Assembly (NCBI GenBank): GCA_019136325.1 | Contig: JAGVUJ010000266.1 | Location: 1 to 47,262 of the forward strand | Origin: Deltaproteobacteria bacterium | Lineage (GTDB): Bacteria; Desulfobacterota; Syntrophia; Syntrophales; Smithellaceae | DNA: 47,262 bases | Reading direction: 5' to 3' | Shown: positions 1 through 8,380 of the stretch, piece by piece | Layout: each line of letters begins with the position of its first letter | Numbering within the stretch: position 1 is the stretch's first letter | The notes under the pieces: model-generated | The model's database searches: none | The model's input: the letters and a program-made list of their open reading frames with translations, nothing else | What the model was told of the DNA's origin: nothing | Program-made: the position numbers and the translations under genes

Positions 1-14
1 AAACCCCAGCCTGA

Positions 15-47
15 AGAGCGGATCGTAAAAGATCCGCTCTTTTTTTC
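15..47 (+). terminator. Rho-independent terminator of an upstream plus-strand gene
   Basis: A perfect 10-bp stem (AGAGCGGATC with GATCCGCTCT) and a 6-nt loop are followed directly by a run of eight T on the plus strand. The gene it ends lies outside the window. Confidence 0.9.
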
Positions 48-89
48 GTTGCATATTAAAGCAAGTTTAAATCCGCCGTTACTGTATCG

Positions 90-124
90 AAAAAAAAGTG
101 TCTGACGGAGGCCGCCAGACACTT
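90..124 (-). terminator. Rho-independent terminator of serA
   Basis: A 9-bp stem (AAGTGTCTG with CAGACACTT) is followed on the minus strand by a run of T. It lies just past the serA stop codon. Confidence 0.85.
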
Positions 125-153
125 TATAATATGATATATAACAGATGTTTTCT

Positions 154-1314
154 TTAGAGGACTCTAACAGCAATGATTCCTTCAATTGACTTGATTTTAT
201 TAATCAGACCTTCGCTGATATCGCCTTCCACGTCAATGATGTTATAGGCTATATTGCCTTTGCTTTTGTTGATCATGTCGGCAATATTGAGCTTGTTGTC
301 CGCCAGCATGCGCGTGATCTTCTCGATCATGCCGGGTTCGTTTTTGTTCGAAATGGTCAGTCTGGCCTTGTCGGACCTTTCCAGGGAACATTCCGGAAAA
401 TTCACCGAGTTCTTGATGTTTCCGTTCTCCAGAAAATCCATGAGTTGCATGGCCGCCATGACGGCGCAGTTTTCTTCCGATTCTTCGGTGGAAGCGCCCA
501 GGTGCGGAATGGGAATGACCTTGTCCGTTTTGATAACTTCTTCATCGGGGAAATCGGTAACGTAGCAGCCCACAATACCATCGGCGATGGCTTTCTTCAG
601 AGAGGGGGTGTCCACCAGCCCGCCTCTGGCGAAGTTCAGGAGCACCGTGCCTTTTTTCATGACTGCAAATTTTTCGGCATTCATGAATCCCTTGGTATCC
701 TTGTTCTGGGGAACATGCAGTGTAACGAAATCGCACTCGGCCAGAAGCTTGTCGAGACTTGGCGCTTTCTTGGTATTGCGGGAAAGCCTCCATGCTGCTT
801 CAATGGACAGGAATGGATCGTATCCCCAGACTTCCATGCCCAGGTTTTCGGCAGTATTAGCGACCATCGTGCCGATGGCGCCCAGACCAACCACGCCCAG
901 CTTCTTGCCCATAATTTCAGTGCCGGCAAACTTGGATTTACCCTTTTCGATAAGGTCAGGCACTTTATCGCCTTCACCGACCAGGCCTTTAGCCCAAGTG
1001 ATGCCTCCGACAACATTGCGGCAGGCCATCAGCATGCCCAGGATGACCAATTCCTTCACGCCGTTGGCGTTTGCGCCCGGTGTGTTAAAAACAACGATGC
1101 CTTTCTCTGAACATTTGTCAATGGGAATATTGTTGACGCCGGCACCGGCGCGAGCGATTGCTTTTACTGATGACGGCAGCGTCATATCTTTCATTTCTTT
1201 ACTTCTTACCAGGATGCCGTCCGGATCGGGAATATCAGTCCGATACTCATACTTATCCGAGAAAAGGTTTAAGCCCTTCTCCGAAATCTTGTTTAACAGA
1301 TCAATACGATACAT
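154..1314 (-). CDS. serA: D-3-phosphoglycerate dehydrogenase with C-terminal ACT domain
   Basis: This enzyme oxidises 3-phosphoglycerate with NAD, the first committed step of serine synthesis in the cytoplasm. The 386-residue protein has the 2-hydroxyacid dehydrogenase fold. The Rossmann motif GLGAIG is at about 143-148. Catalytic candidates are Arg230 (in FARGG), Glu258 or Glu259 (in DEEV) and His271 (in PHLGAST). Residues 317-386 form an ACT domain, usually the serine-sensing module; the extra ASB domain of the longest SerA forms is absent. The start has a strong AGGAGG site a few bases upstream. serC, the next pathway enzyme, lies about 5.7 kb away on the same strand, so the two are near each other but not one operon. 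The gene has its own promoter and terminator. Confidence 0.95.
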   Translation of the reverse strand: MYRIDLLNKISEKGLNLFSDKYEYRTDIPDPDGILVRSKEMKDMTLPSSVKAIARAGAGVNNIPIDKCSEKGIVVFNTPGANANGVKELVILGMLMACRNVVGGITWAKGLVGEGDKVPDLIEKGKSKFAGTEIMGKKLGVVGLGAIGTMVANTAENLGMEVWGYDPFLSIEAAWRLSRNTKKAPSLDKLLAECDFVTLHVPQNKDTKGFMNAEKFAVMKKGTVLLNFARGGLVDTPSLKKAIADGIVGCYVTDFPDEEVIKTDKVIPIPHLGASTEESEENCAVMAAMQLMDFLENGNIKNSVNFPECSLERSDKARLTISNKNEPGMIEKITRMLADNKLNIADMINKSKGNIAYNIIDVEGDISEGLINKIKSIEGIIAVRVL

Positions 1315-1445
1315 AAATACCTCCTATTCCTTTTCATATGTTTTTATTAGAGAGTACTCTGATAACATAGAATACATATCTTGCGCCGCTAGGACGAAAC
1401 AGGTTTTCCCTCTGGTTGAACAAGAACCTCCATTTTGTCGCACGG

Positions 1446-1474
1446 AGTATAAAATGGGCGTTTACATGTGTCAA
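1446..1474 (-). promoter_or_regulatory. sigma70-type promoter of serA
   Basis: On the minus strand TTGACA (1469-1474) is separated by exactly 17 bp from TATACT (1446-1451). Transcription would begin near 1439, giving a leader of about 125 nt before the serA start. The first palindromic repeat begins 9 bp upstream of the -35 box. Confidence 0.8.
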
Positions 1475-1482
1475 GAAAATCT

Positions 1483-1531
1483 TAATGAGACCCAAGCTTC
1501 AGAAACGCAGTGCACTGAAGCTTGATGGTCG
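1483..1531 (+). repeat. 49-nt palindromic repeat, copy 1 (tandem with copy 2)
   Basis: The order is: conserved flank TAATGAGACC, 10-nt arm CAAGCTTCAG, 12-nt loop AAACGCAGTGCA, perfectly complementary arm CTGAAGCTTG, and 7-nt linker ATGGTCG. Copy 2 follows immediately with identical spacing, so the repeat period is 49 nt. Two further copies lie at 14.8 kb and 36.0 kb. I know of no named family with this layout. Confidence 0.85.
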
Positions 1532-1580
1532 TAATGAGACTCAAATTTTAAAAGTGAAGCGCATTAAAATTTGTTAGTCG
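1532..1580 (+). repeat. 49-nt palindromic repeat, copy 2
   Basis: Flank TAATGAGACT, arm CAAATTTTAA, loop AAGTGAAGCGCA, arm TTAAAATTTG, linker TTAGTCG. The arms differ from copy 1 but stay perfectly complementary, while flank, loop and linker are conserved. The sequence AATTATCC and a second hairpin follow. Confidence 0.85.
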
Positions 1581-1637
1581 AATTATCCAATAACCTCCGG
1601 TTGTTGGTAATTATCCCCGAAGCGAAGCGAATGGGGG
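1581..1637 (+). repeat. Companion hairpins downstream of repeat copy 2
   Basis: Two short hairpins follow, each introduced by AATTATCC. The first pairs CCAATAACC (1587-1595) with GGTTGTTGG (1599-1607), nine pairs including one G-U. The second pairs CCCC with GGGG around GAAGCGAAGCGAAT (1619-1632). A hairpin like the first follows the repeats at 14.8 and 36.0 kb; one like the second stands alone at 9.9 kb. The second may also end the transcript of the GntR gene, but it has no T run. Confidence 0.65.
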
Positions 1638-1679
1638 TTTGACACTCGTCGAGAGCGAACCGCGCGACGTTTAAGACCG

Positions 1680-2405
1680 TTATTTGTAGGCGAGCGTCAG
1701 GCACGTGTCGAACATGTCGGAAAGGGCCTGCACGGTTTCCTCGCCCTTGCCTTCTTCCAGAAGCGATGTAAAGAGTTCCAGGTATTCAATGCTTTTTTCC
1801 ACGCCCAGGATCTTGATGGAGGAATCCCACAGAAGGATGCCGATATCCCGGAAAGCGTTCATCAGCACCGGGAAAAAAGTGTTGCCGCTCTTCAGGCAGA
1901 TGAAGCGATGAAAGCGAAACAGCATTTGCGCCATTTCATTCCGGTCCATGCGCTCCTGCTTCGATGCGTATTGGCGAATCTTTTCGATCATATGCCGAAG
2001 CGTCGCAATGTCCTCTTGGGTATGTGATTTCGAAAACATCCGTACAGCCTGTCCTTCGATGGCCAGACGCATCTCCAAAAGCGACTGGGTAGTTTCGCGA
2101 TCCAGCCGCCCGCCGTGGAATTTAAGGATTGTTGCCAGGGTTTCAAACGTTCCTTTTTCCGCGTAATTGGCGACAAACGTGCCCTGCCGTCCGCTTACCG
2201 TCACAAAGCCCATGCGTTCCAGATCTTTCAGCCCGTCGTGAATAACTGTTTTGGAGACTCTCATCTGTTCCGCGAGTTCCCGTTCCGGTGGCAGGCGTTC
2301 ACCCATTAAAAGCTTTCCGGAAAGGATCATTTCCACGATCTTTTCCACAAACATGTCACGGATAGTTGGAGCAACGATCACACCAAATTGCATAAAATAT
2401 ATCAT
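1680..2405 (-). CDS. FadR-subfamily GntR transcriptional regulator
   Basis: A 241-residue DNA-binding regulator. An N-terminal GntR winged helix spans about residues 13-80, with the typical signature LPPERELAEQMRVSKTVI. The rest is an all-helical FCD-type effector domain with conserved helices around LLEMRLAIEGQAVRM. Such proteins sense small acids or acyl compounds; the ligand here is unknown. The gene is divergent from the large flavoprotein gene, and a perfect match to the family's operator pattern lies at that gene's promoter, so local repression is likely. The start could instead be the Met at residue 5. The 3' side carries the palindromic repeats and no clear T-run terminator. Confidence 0.88.
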   Translation of the reverse strand: MIYFMQFGVIVAPTIRDMFVEKIVEMILSGKLLMGERLPPERELAEQMRVSKTVIHDGLKDLERMGFVTVSGRQGTFVANYAEKGTFETLATILKFHGGRLDRETTQSLLEMRLAIEGQAVRMFSKSHTQEDIATLRHMIEKIRQYASKQERMDRNEMAQMLFRFHRFICLKSGNTFFPVLMNAFRDIGILLWDSSIKILGVEKSIEYLELFTSLLEEGKGEETVQALSDMFDTCLTLAYK

Positions 2406-2448
2406 TGTAAATATATATCATGTTTATATTAGTAAGTCAATATTATTA

Positions 2449-2498
2449 TTGACAGCAGAAAATCATTGAGCTAGTCTATATACGTCTTGGTAAGACCA
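2449..2498 (+). promoter_or_regulatory. Promoter and GntR-type operator of the flavoprotein gene
   Basis: TTGACA (2449-2454), 17 bp and TAGTCT (2472-2477) form a plausible sigma70 promoter. TGGTAAGACCA at 2488-2498 is an exact match to the GntR/FadR operator pattern TNGTNNNACNA and sits on the expected transcription start. The adjacent GntR gene reads the other way. Repression of the flavoprotein gene by this regulator is inference from layout. Confidence 0.65.
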
Positions 2499-2656
2499 TG
2501 GCAGTATTTCGAAGGCTTCTGAAGAAAGATTCGAAAAGACAAAATTTCAATATGACCATCATTCCATTCCGAATAAAAACCAGAGAGGAAAATGAGGATT
2601 GGATGCAATGGCTGAATGACCGGGGCAAGCCCTGGCGGAGCAAGGAGGTAAAAACA

Positions 2657-5329
2657 ATGGCAACAAGACAAAAAATCGTAAAGCTTGCGCAAAAGATTGC
2701 AAGTTCTAAAAAAGAGTTTACCCAACAGGATCCGGAATACTACGCGCTGGAATGCGTAGTCACGGATGAACATGCGGATGTGGCGCTCAACATGGATGTC
2801 CGCGTCCCGATCTCGCCGGCGAAACTTTCTCAAAAATGCGGGAAATCTCTTGAGGAAACGACACGGATTTTAGAGGAACTGCTTGTTATCGGGGTCGTGG
2901 AAGCAACCAGAGAACATGGCGAACTGGAATATACGCTGCCCATTTTCGTGCCGGGCGTCATGGAGTTCATGGTGATGAATGTCCGGCAGGTGGAAAAATA
3001 TCCGCAGATCGCCCGCGCGTTTGAACAATTATCACTGCAACCGCTCAAAGGAGCCACACCGATGATTCCCGTGGGTGGAGGCGGCTTGGGCATGCATGTC
3101 ATTCCCGTTGAAGAAGCCATTCCCGCTGAGACCCAAACAGCGTCCTATGAACAGCTTTCGCACTGGCTGAAGAAATACGACAAGATTGCTGTCGGCGACT
3201 GCTCCTGCCGCATCACGCGACGCCTGATGGGCGAGGGCTGCGGCCATCTGGAAAAAGACATGTGTATTGCTCTCGGCGATGTGGCCGAATTTGCAGTGAA
3301 AACCGGGCGAGCGCACTGGATCACTTATGAAGAATGTCTCGAAATCCTCAAAAAGGCGGAGGACAGCGGTCTGGTGCATCAAATCACCAACGTCGATGGG
3401 CCGGACAAGATTTTCGGCATCTGCAACTGCTGCCGCTGCTCCTGCTTCGGCTTGCGGACGTCGCAGTTCTTCAACACGCCGAATATGTCCCGCTCCAACT
3501 TCGTGGCGAAGATTGATGACGACAAATGCGTCGCCTGCGGGCAGTGCGTGGAATACTGTCACGCTAACGCGGTCAAGCTGGGTCAGAAGATCGTGTCCAA
3601 GACGCTTATCACGCAGCCGGAAACCATCCTGCCCGACGATCATGAGTGGACTGAAAAGATGTGGAACCCCAATTATCGTGACAGCAAGGTCAACGTGGTT
3701 CCCACCGGCACCGCGCCCTGCAAGGTCAACTGTCCCGCGCACATTGCGGTGCAGGGCTACATTAAGCTGGCCGCCCTCGGTAAATACAAAGAGGCGCTGG
3801 AGCTCATCCGCAAGGAGAATCCGCTGCCGGCCGTTTGTGGACGCATCTGCAATCGCCGCTGCGAGTTTGAGTGTACCCGGGGCGATGTCGATCAGCCCAT
3901 CGCTATTGACGAAATCAAGAAGTTCATTGCCGACCAGGAACTCAATCCCGCGACGCGTTTCATTCCGAAGAAGATGCACGACTACGGCAAGAAGATTGCG
4001 ATCATCGGCTCCGGTCCGGCGGGTCTTTCCTGCGCTTATTATCTGGCGATAGACGGCTATGATGTTACAGTCTTCGAGAAAGAAAACAAATTGGGCGGCA
4101 TGCTGACGCTGGGCATTCCCTCCTTCCGTCTGGAAAAAGATGTTATCGAAGCGGAGATCGACATCCTGAAAGAAATGGGTGTGAAGTTCAAAACCGGCGT
4201 CGATGTCGGGAAGGACGTCACGATTCCGGCATTGCGAACGGAAGGCTTTGAAGCGTTCTATCTGGCGATCGGAGCACAGGGCGGACGGAAACTCAACATT
4301 GAAGGTGAGTGCGCGCAAGGCGTTATTTCCGGCGTGGATTTCTTAAGAAAAATTAATCTGGGCTTATCCGCGGATATCAGCGGTAAGGTCGTGGTCATCG
4401 GTGGCGGCAATGTCGCGGTGGATGTGGCAAGAGCCGCCGTCCGCACGGATGCCACTTCCGTTGCCATGTACTGCCTCGAGTCCAAAAAGCAGATGCCGGC
4501 CTCCGCCAACGAAATCGAAGAAGCGGTCGAGGAAGGCATCACGATGAAAAACGGCTGGGGGCCGAAGCGCATCATTGTGGAGAACGGCAGAGTCAAAGGT
4601 GTAGAATTCAAGAAATGCACAGCCGTGTTCGACTCAAACGGCCGGTTTGCTCCGAGATATAACGAGAAAAGAACCATCACCGTTGAAGCCGATTGTGTTC
4701 TCGTTTCCATCGGCCAGTCCATCATCTGGGGCGATCTGCTGGTTGGGTTAAGTGTGGATATCAATGGCAACGGCACGGCCAAGGCTGACGATCTAACCTA
4801 TCAGACGCGTGAAACAGACGTTTTTGTGGGTGGTGACGTCTACACCGGTCCGAAATATGCCATCGATGCGATTGCCGCCGGCAAGCAGGCCGCGATCTCG
4901 CTGCACCGCAAAGTATGGCCGGGTCAGAGCCTGACCATCGGACGCGACCGCCGCGTCTACACGATGCTCGACAAAGGCGATGTTGTCGTGGAGGATTACG
5001 ATCATACTCCGCGCCAGAAGCCGAACCGCACTTCCGGAGACGCGAAAGCCTGTTTCCATGACCAGAGATGCACCTTCACCGAAGATCAGCTGAAAAAGGA
5101 GACGGAGCGCTGTCTGGGCTGCGGCGTAAGCATCGTGGATCAGAATGTCTGCCTCGGCTGCGGCATTTGCACCACGAAATGCAAGTTCGATGCGATTACG
5201 CTGGAAAAGAGATTCGACGGCAAAATGGTTCCACTTGAAAAAACCGTGGAAACCGTCATGCTGTATGCGGCGGAGCGCCAGCAGAAAATTGCGGAGCGTC
5301 TCAAGAAGGATCAATCCGGAAAGAAATAG
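2657..5329 (+). CDS. GltD-like FAD/NAD(P) oxidoreductase with several Fe-S modules
   Basis: An 890-residue cytoplasmic electron-transfer flavoprotein. The order is: N-terminal domain with cysteines at 182, 184, 195, 203 and a cluster at 256-263; ferredoxin CxxCxxCxxxC at 291-301; a GltD/NfnB-type Fe-S helical domain with cysteines near 355-406; FAD motif GSGPAG at 451-456; second dinucleotide motif GGGNVA at 582-587; and C-terminal cysteines 819, 822, 832, 835, 838, 842. The GltD core suggests NAD(P)H-ferredoxin or similar electron transfer. The physiological partner is not visible, and no glutamate synthase large subunit lies nearby. The ATG at 2657 is chosen because AAGGAGG precedes it by 7 nt; the frame is open back to 2498, over the operator. 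Probably controlled by the divergent GntR regulator. Confidence 0.85.
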   Translation: MATRQKIVKLAQKIASSKKEFTQQDPEYYALECVVTDEHADVALNMDVRVPISPAKLSQKCGKSLEETTRILEELLVIGVVEATREHGELEYTLPIFVPGVMEFMVMNVRQVEKYPQIARAFEQLSLQPLKGATPMIPVGGGGLGMHVIPVEEAIPAETQTASYEQLSHWLKKYDKIAVGDCSCRITRRLMGEGCGHLEKDMCIALGDVAEFAVKTGRAHWITYEECLEILKKAEDSGLVHQITNVDGPDKIFGICNCCRCSCFGLRTSQFFNTPNMSRSNFVAKIDDDKCVACGQCVEYCHANAVKLGQKIVSKTLITQPETILPDDHEWTEKMWNPNYRDSKVNVVPTGTAPCKVNCPAHIAVQGYIKLAALGKYKEALELIRKENPLPAVCGRICNRRCEFECTRGDVDQPIAIDEIKKFIADQELNPATRFIPKKMHDYGKKIAIIGSGPAGLSCAYYLAIDGYDVTVFEKENKLGGMLTLGIPSFRLEKDVIEAEIDILKEMGVKFKTGVDVGKDVTIPALRTEGFEAFYLAIGAQGGRKLNIEGECAQGVISGVDFLRKINLGLSADISGKVVVIGGGNVAVDVARAAVRTDATSVAMYCLESKKQMPASANEIEEAVEEGITMKNGWGPKRIIVENGRVKGVEFKKCTAVFDSNGRFAPRYNEKRTITVEADCVLVSIGQSIIWGDLLVGLSVDINGNGTAKADDLTYQTRETDVFVGGDVYTGPKYAIDAIAAGKQAAISLHRKVWPGQSLTIGRDRRVYTMLDKGDVVVEDYDHTPRQKPNRTSGDAKACFHDQRCTFTEDQLKKETERCLGCGVSIVDQNVCLGCGICTTKCKFDAITLEKRFDGKMVPLEKTVETVMLYAAERQQKIAERLKKDQSGKK

Positions 5330-5376
5330 ACGGAAAAGAACAGAAGCCGATTGGCAGGTTACAATTGGCTCCCGTT

Positions 5377-5417
5377 AAAAAAAGGGTTTCAAGCTAAATG
5401 CCTGAACCCCTTTTTTT
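5377..5417 (+). terminator. Rho-independent terminator of the flavoprotein gene
   Basis: An A-rich GGGTTTCA arm pairs with a TGAACCCC arm and is followed by seven T on the plus strand, about 50 nt past the stop codon. It directly abuts the convergent tRNA-Lys gene. Confidence 0.8.
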
Positions 5418-5419
5418 CA

Positions 5420-5494
5420 TGGTGGGCTGTGTGGGGATTGAACCCACGGCCAATGGATTAAAAGTCCACTGCTCTACCGCTGAGCTAACAGCCC
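5420..5494 (-). tRNA. tRNA-Lys (anticodon TTT)
   Basis: The 75-nt minus-strand sequence folds into a full cloverleaf. Acceptor GGGCTGT pairs with ACAGCCC, the D arm is GCTC/GAGC, the anticodon stem is GTGGA/TCCAT with loop CTTTTAA (anticodon TTT), and the T arm GTGGG/CCCAC carries TTCAATC. Discriminator A and the CCA end are encoded. Confidence 0.97.
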
Positions 5495-5520
5495 TCTGTC
5501 TGCAAATTTGAAGGCGTGCC

Positions 5521-5549
5521 CTCTTAGCAACTAGTTGGCACTGTGTCAA
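5521..5549 (-). promoter_or_regulatory. Promoter of tRNA-Lys
   Basis: Minus strand TTGACA (5544-5549), 17 bp, then TAAGAG (5521-5526), between the purA stop and the tRNA. The GC-rich stretch GGGCACGCC follows the -10 box, as is common at stringently controlled stable-RNA promoters. Confidence 0.65.
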
Positions 5550-5559
5550 GAAAAAACTG

Positions 5560-6867
<1,308 letters not shown>

Positions 6868-6894
6868 TTATTTCCTACATCTTAATCGGTTGGA

Positions 6895-6955
6895 TAAAAA
6901 TAACATACGGCAGCCTGGGCAGTGTCCTGATCAGATAGCTTTCCGCTGCCGTATG
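6895..6955 (-). terminator. Rho-independent terminator of serC
   Basis: A perfect 11-bp stem (CATACGGCAGC with GCTGCCGTATG) is followed on the minus strand by TTATTTTTAT. The loop is long, about 30 nt. Confidence 0.75.
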
Positions 6956-6980
6956 GGTATTTAAATCTCGTAAAAATTCA

Positions 6981-8108
6981 TTAAAGGCTTTTCACTTTTT
7001 CGGTAAAAACTTTCTCCAGCTCGGCAAGCGCCGCTTTGAGATCAGCCTCCTCGATCGTCGGACCGCACCAGAAACGGTAACCCGCCGGCGCCTCCTTGTA
7101 TGAGTTGATATCATGAGCGATGTTTTTCTTGCTCAGATCGGACGTGATGCTTTTCAGAAACTTGCTCTTTTCGTCGGGACCCATTGCCGCTACCTTGGGA
7201 TGGATAACATTCAGGCAGACAGACGTGTTGGAGCGTACTTTGGGATCATCGGCCAGAAACTCAATCCAGTCGGTTTTGGCGACCCAGTCTTCGACGACTT
7301 TCAAATTGGCCTTGCTTTTCTTGATCAGACCGTCAATGCCGATTTTGCCTGCCCAATCAAGAGCATCCAGGTAATCTTCCACGCAAAGCATCGATGGCGT
7401 GTTGATGACATCGCCGTCAAAGATCGCCTTGCTGATTTTGTCGCCTTTTTTCAGACGGAAGATCTTGGGCATCGGCCAGGGTGGATCGTATGATTCAATA
7501 CGCGCGACAGCTTTGGGGCTCAGAATCATCATGCCGTGCGCAGCTTCGCCACCCAGGCATTTCTGCCAGGAGAAAGTCAGAACGTCAATTTTGCTCCAGT
7601 CAACCTCATTGGCAAAGGTATAACTGGTTGCATCGCAAACCGACAGACCTTCGCGGTCGGCTGGAATCCAGTTCCAGTCGGGAATCCTGACGCCGCTGGT
7701 CGTGCCGTTGGCCACGAAGACCACGTCGGTTTTCCAGTCCACTTTGGAAAGATCGGGAATCTTGCCGTAGTCTGCCTTGATAACGGTTGCATTGAGCTTG
7801 AGTTGCTTATTGACGTCGGTTGCCCATCCATTGGAAAAACTTTCCCAAACCAGCACGGTGACCGGTTTAGGACCTAGAAGTGACCACATGGCGCATTCAA
7901 AAGCGCCGGTATCTGAAGCCGGAAGAATGCCCACAAGGTAGTCTGCCGGAATGTTGAGAACTTTTCGTGTATCGTTGATGGCTTTAACGATTCTTTCTTT
8001 TCCCAGTGCGGAACGGTGTGAGCGGCCGACCGGCGCGCTCTTCAGCGCGTCGATACTCCACGCTGGCCTCTTACTGCAGGGACCGGAACTAAAGTTGGGG
8101 TTTTGCAT
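6981..8108 (-). CDS. serC: Phosphoserine aminotransferase
   Basis: A PLP-dependent class V aminotransferase that converts 3-phosphohydroxypyruvate and glutamate to phosphoserine and 2-oxoglutarate. The 375-residue sequence begins with the SSGPCSKRP motif of the methanogen/alphaproteobacterial SerC branch rather than the E. coli type. The Schiff-base lysine is probably Lys183 (in FSWQKCLGGEAAHG), and Asp159 (in CDATS) would hold the PLP ring nitrogen. It follows serA in the pathway. Its own promoter lies about 70 nt upstream. Confidence 0.92.
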   Translation of the reverse strand: MQNPNFSSGPCSKRPAWSIDALKSAPVGRSHRSALGKERIVKAINDTRKVLNIPADYLVGILPASDTGAFECAMWSLLGPKPVTVLVWESFSNGWATDVNKQLKLNATVIKADYGKIPDLSKVDWKTDVVFVANGTTSGVRIPDWNWIPADREGLSVCDATSYTFANEVDWSKIDVLTFSWQKCLGGEAAHGMMILSPKAVARIESYDPPWPMPKIFRLKKGDKISKAIFDGDVINTPSMLCVEDYLDALDWAGKIGIDGLIKKSKANLKVVEDWVAKTDWIEFLADDPKVRSNTSVCLNVIHPKVAAMGPDEKSKFLKSITSDLSKKNIAHDINSYKEAPAGYRFWCGPTIEEADLKAALAELEKVFTEKVKSL

Positions 8109-8178
8109 AATTAAACATCCTTAAAATAAATTTTAAAACCTCGTCATTCATATCAGTATTGAAATCTTTACTCAAGAA

Positions 8179-8206
8179 ATTTTAGCTTATTTTTTACAGG
8201 GGACAA
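8179..8206 (-). promoter_or_regulatory. Probable serC promoter
   Basis: Minus strand TTGTCC (8201-8206), 16 bp, TAAAAT (8179-8184). The gap between serC and the helicase gene otherwise shows only AT-rich sequence. Confidence 0.5.
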
Positions 8207-8380
8207 CATCTTGCACCGATGGAAATTTCAAGAATAGCTGAATAGGCAAAAATTATGGGTAGTTCGGCCGGATAAATTTTTTCCGAGGGGAAATATTAAT
8301 TGATCTGGATATTTAGGAATAAGAAATCCCGGAAATCATAAAGCCGGAAATTCGGGGGGAAGAACCAAATCACTTGGAAT

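Noticed and set aside
1483..1580. Two-unit CRISPR array
   Set aside because: The varying parts are the two arms of one hairpin rather than spacers, and are complementary to each other; no cas genes are present.
3032..4318. 428-codon minus-strand frame over the flavoprotein gene
   Set aside because: Antisense to a well-supported Fe-S flavoprotein; its translation has no recognisable domain.
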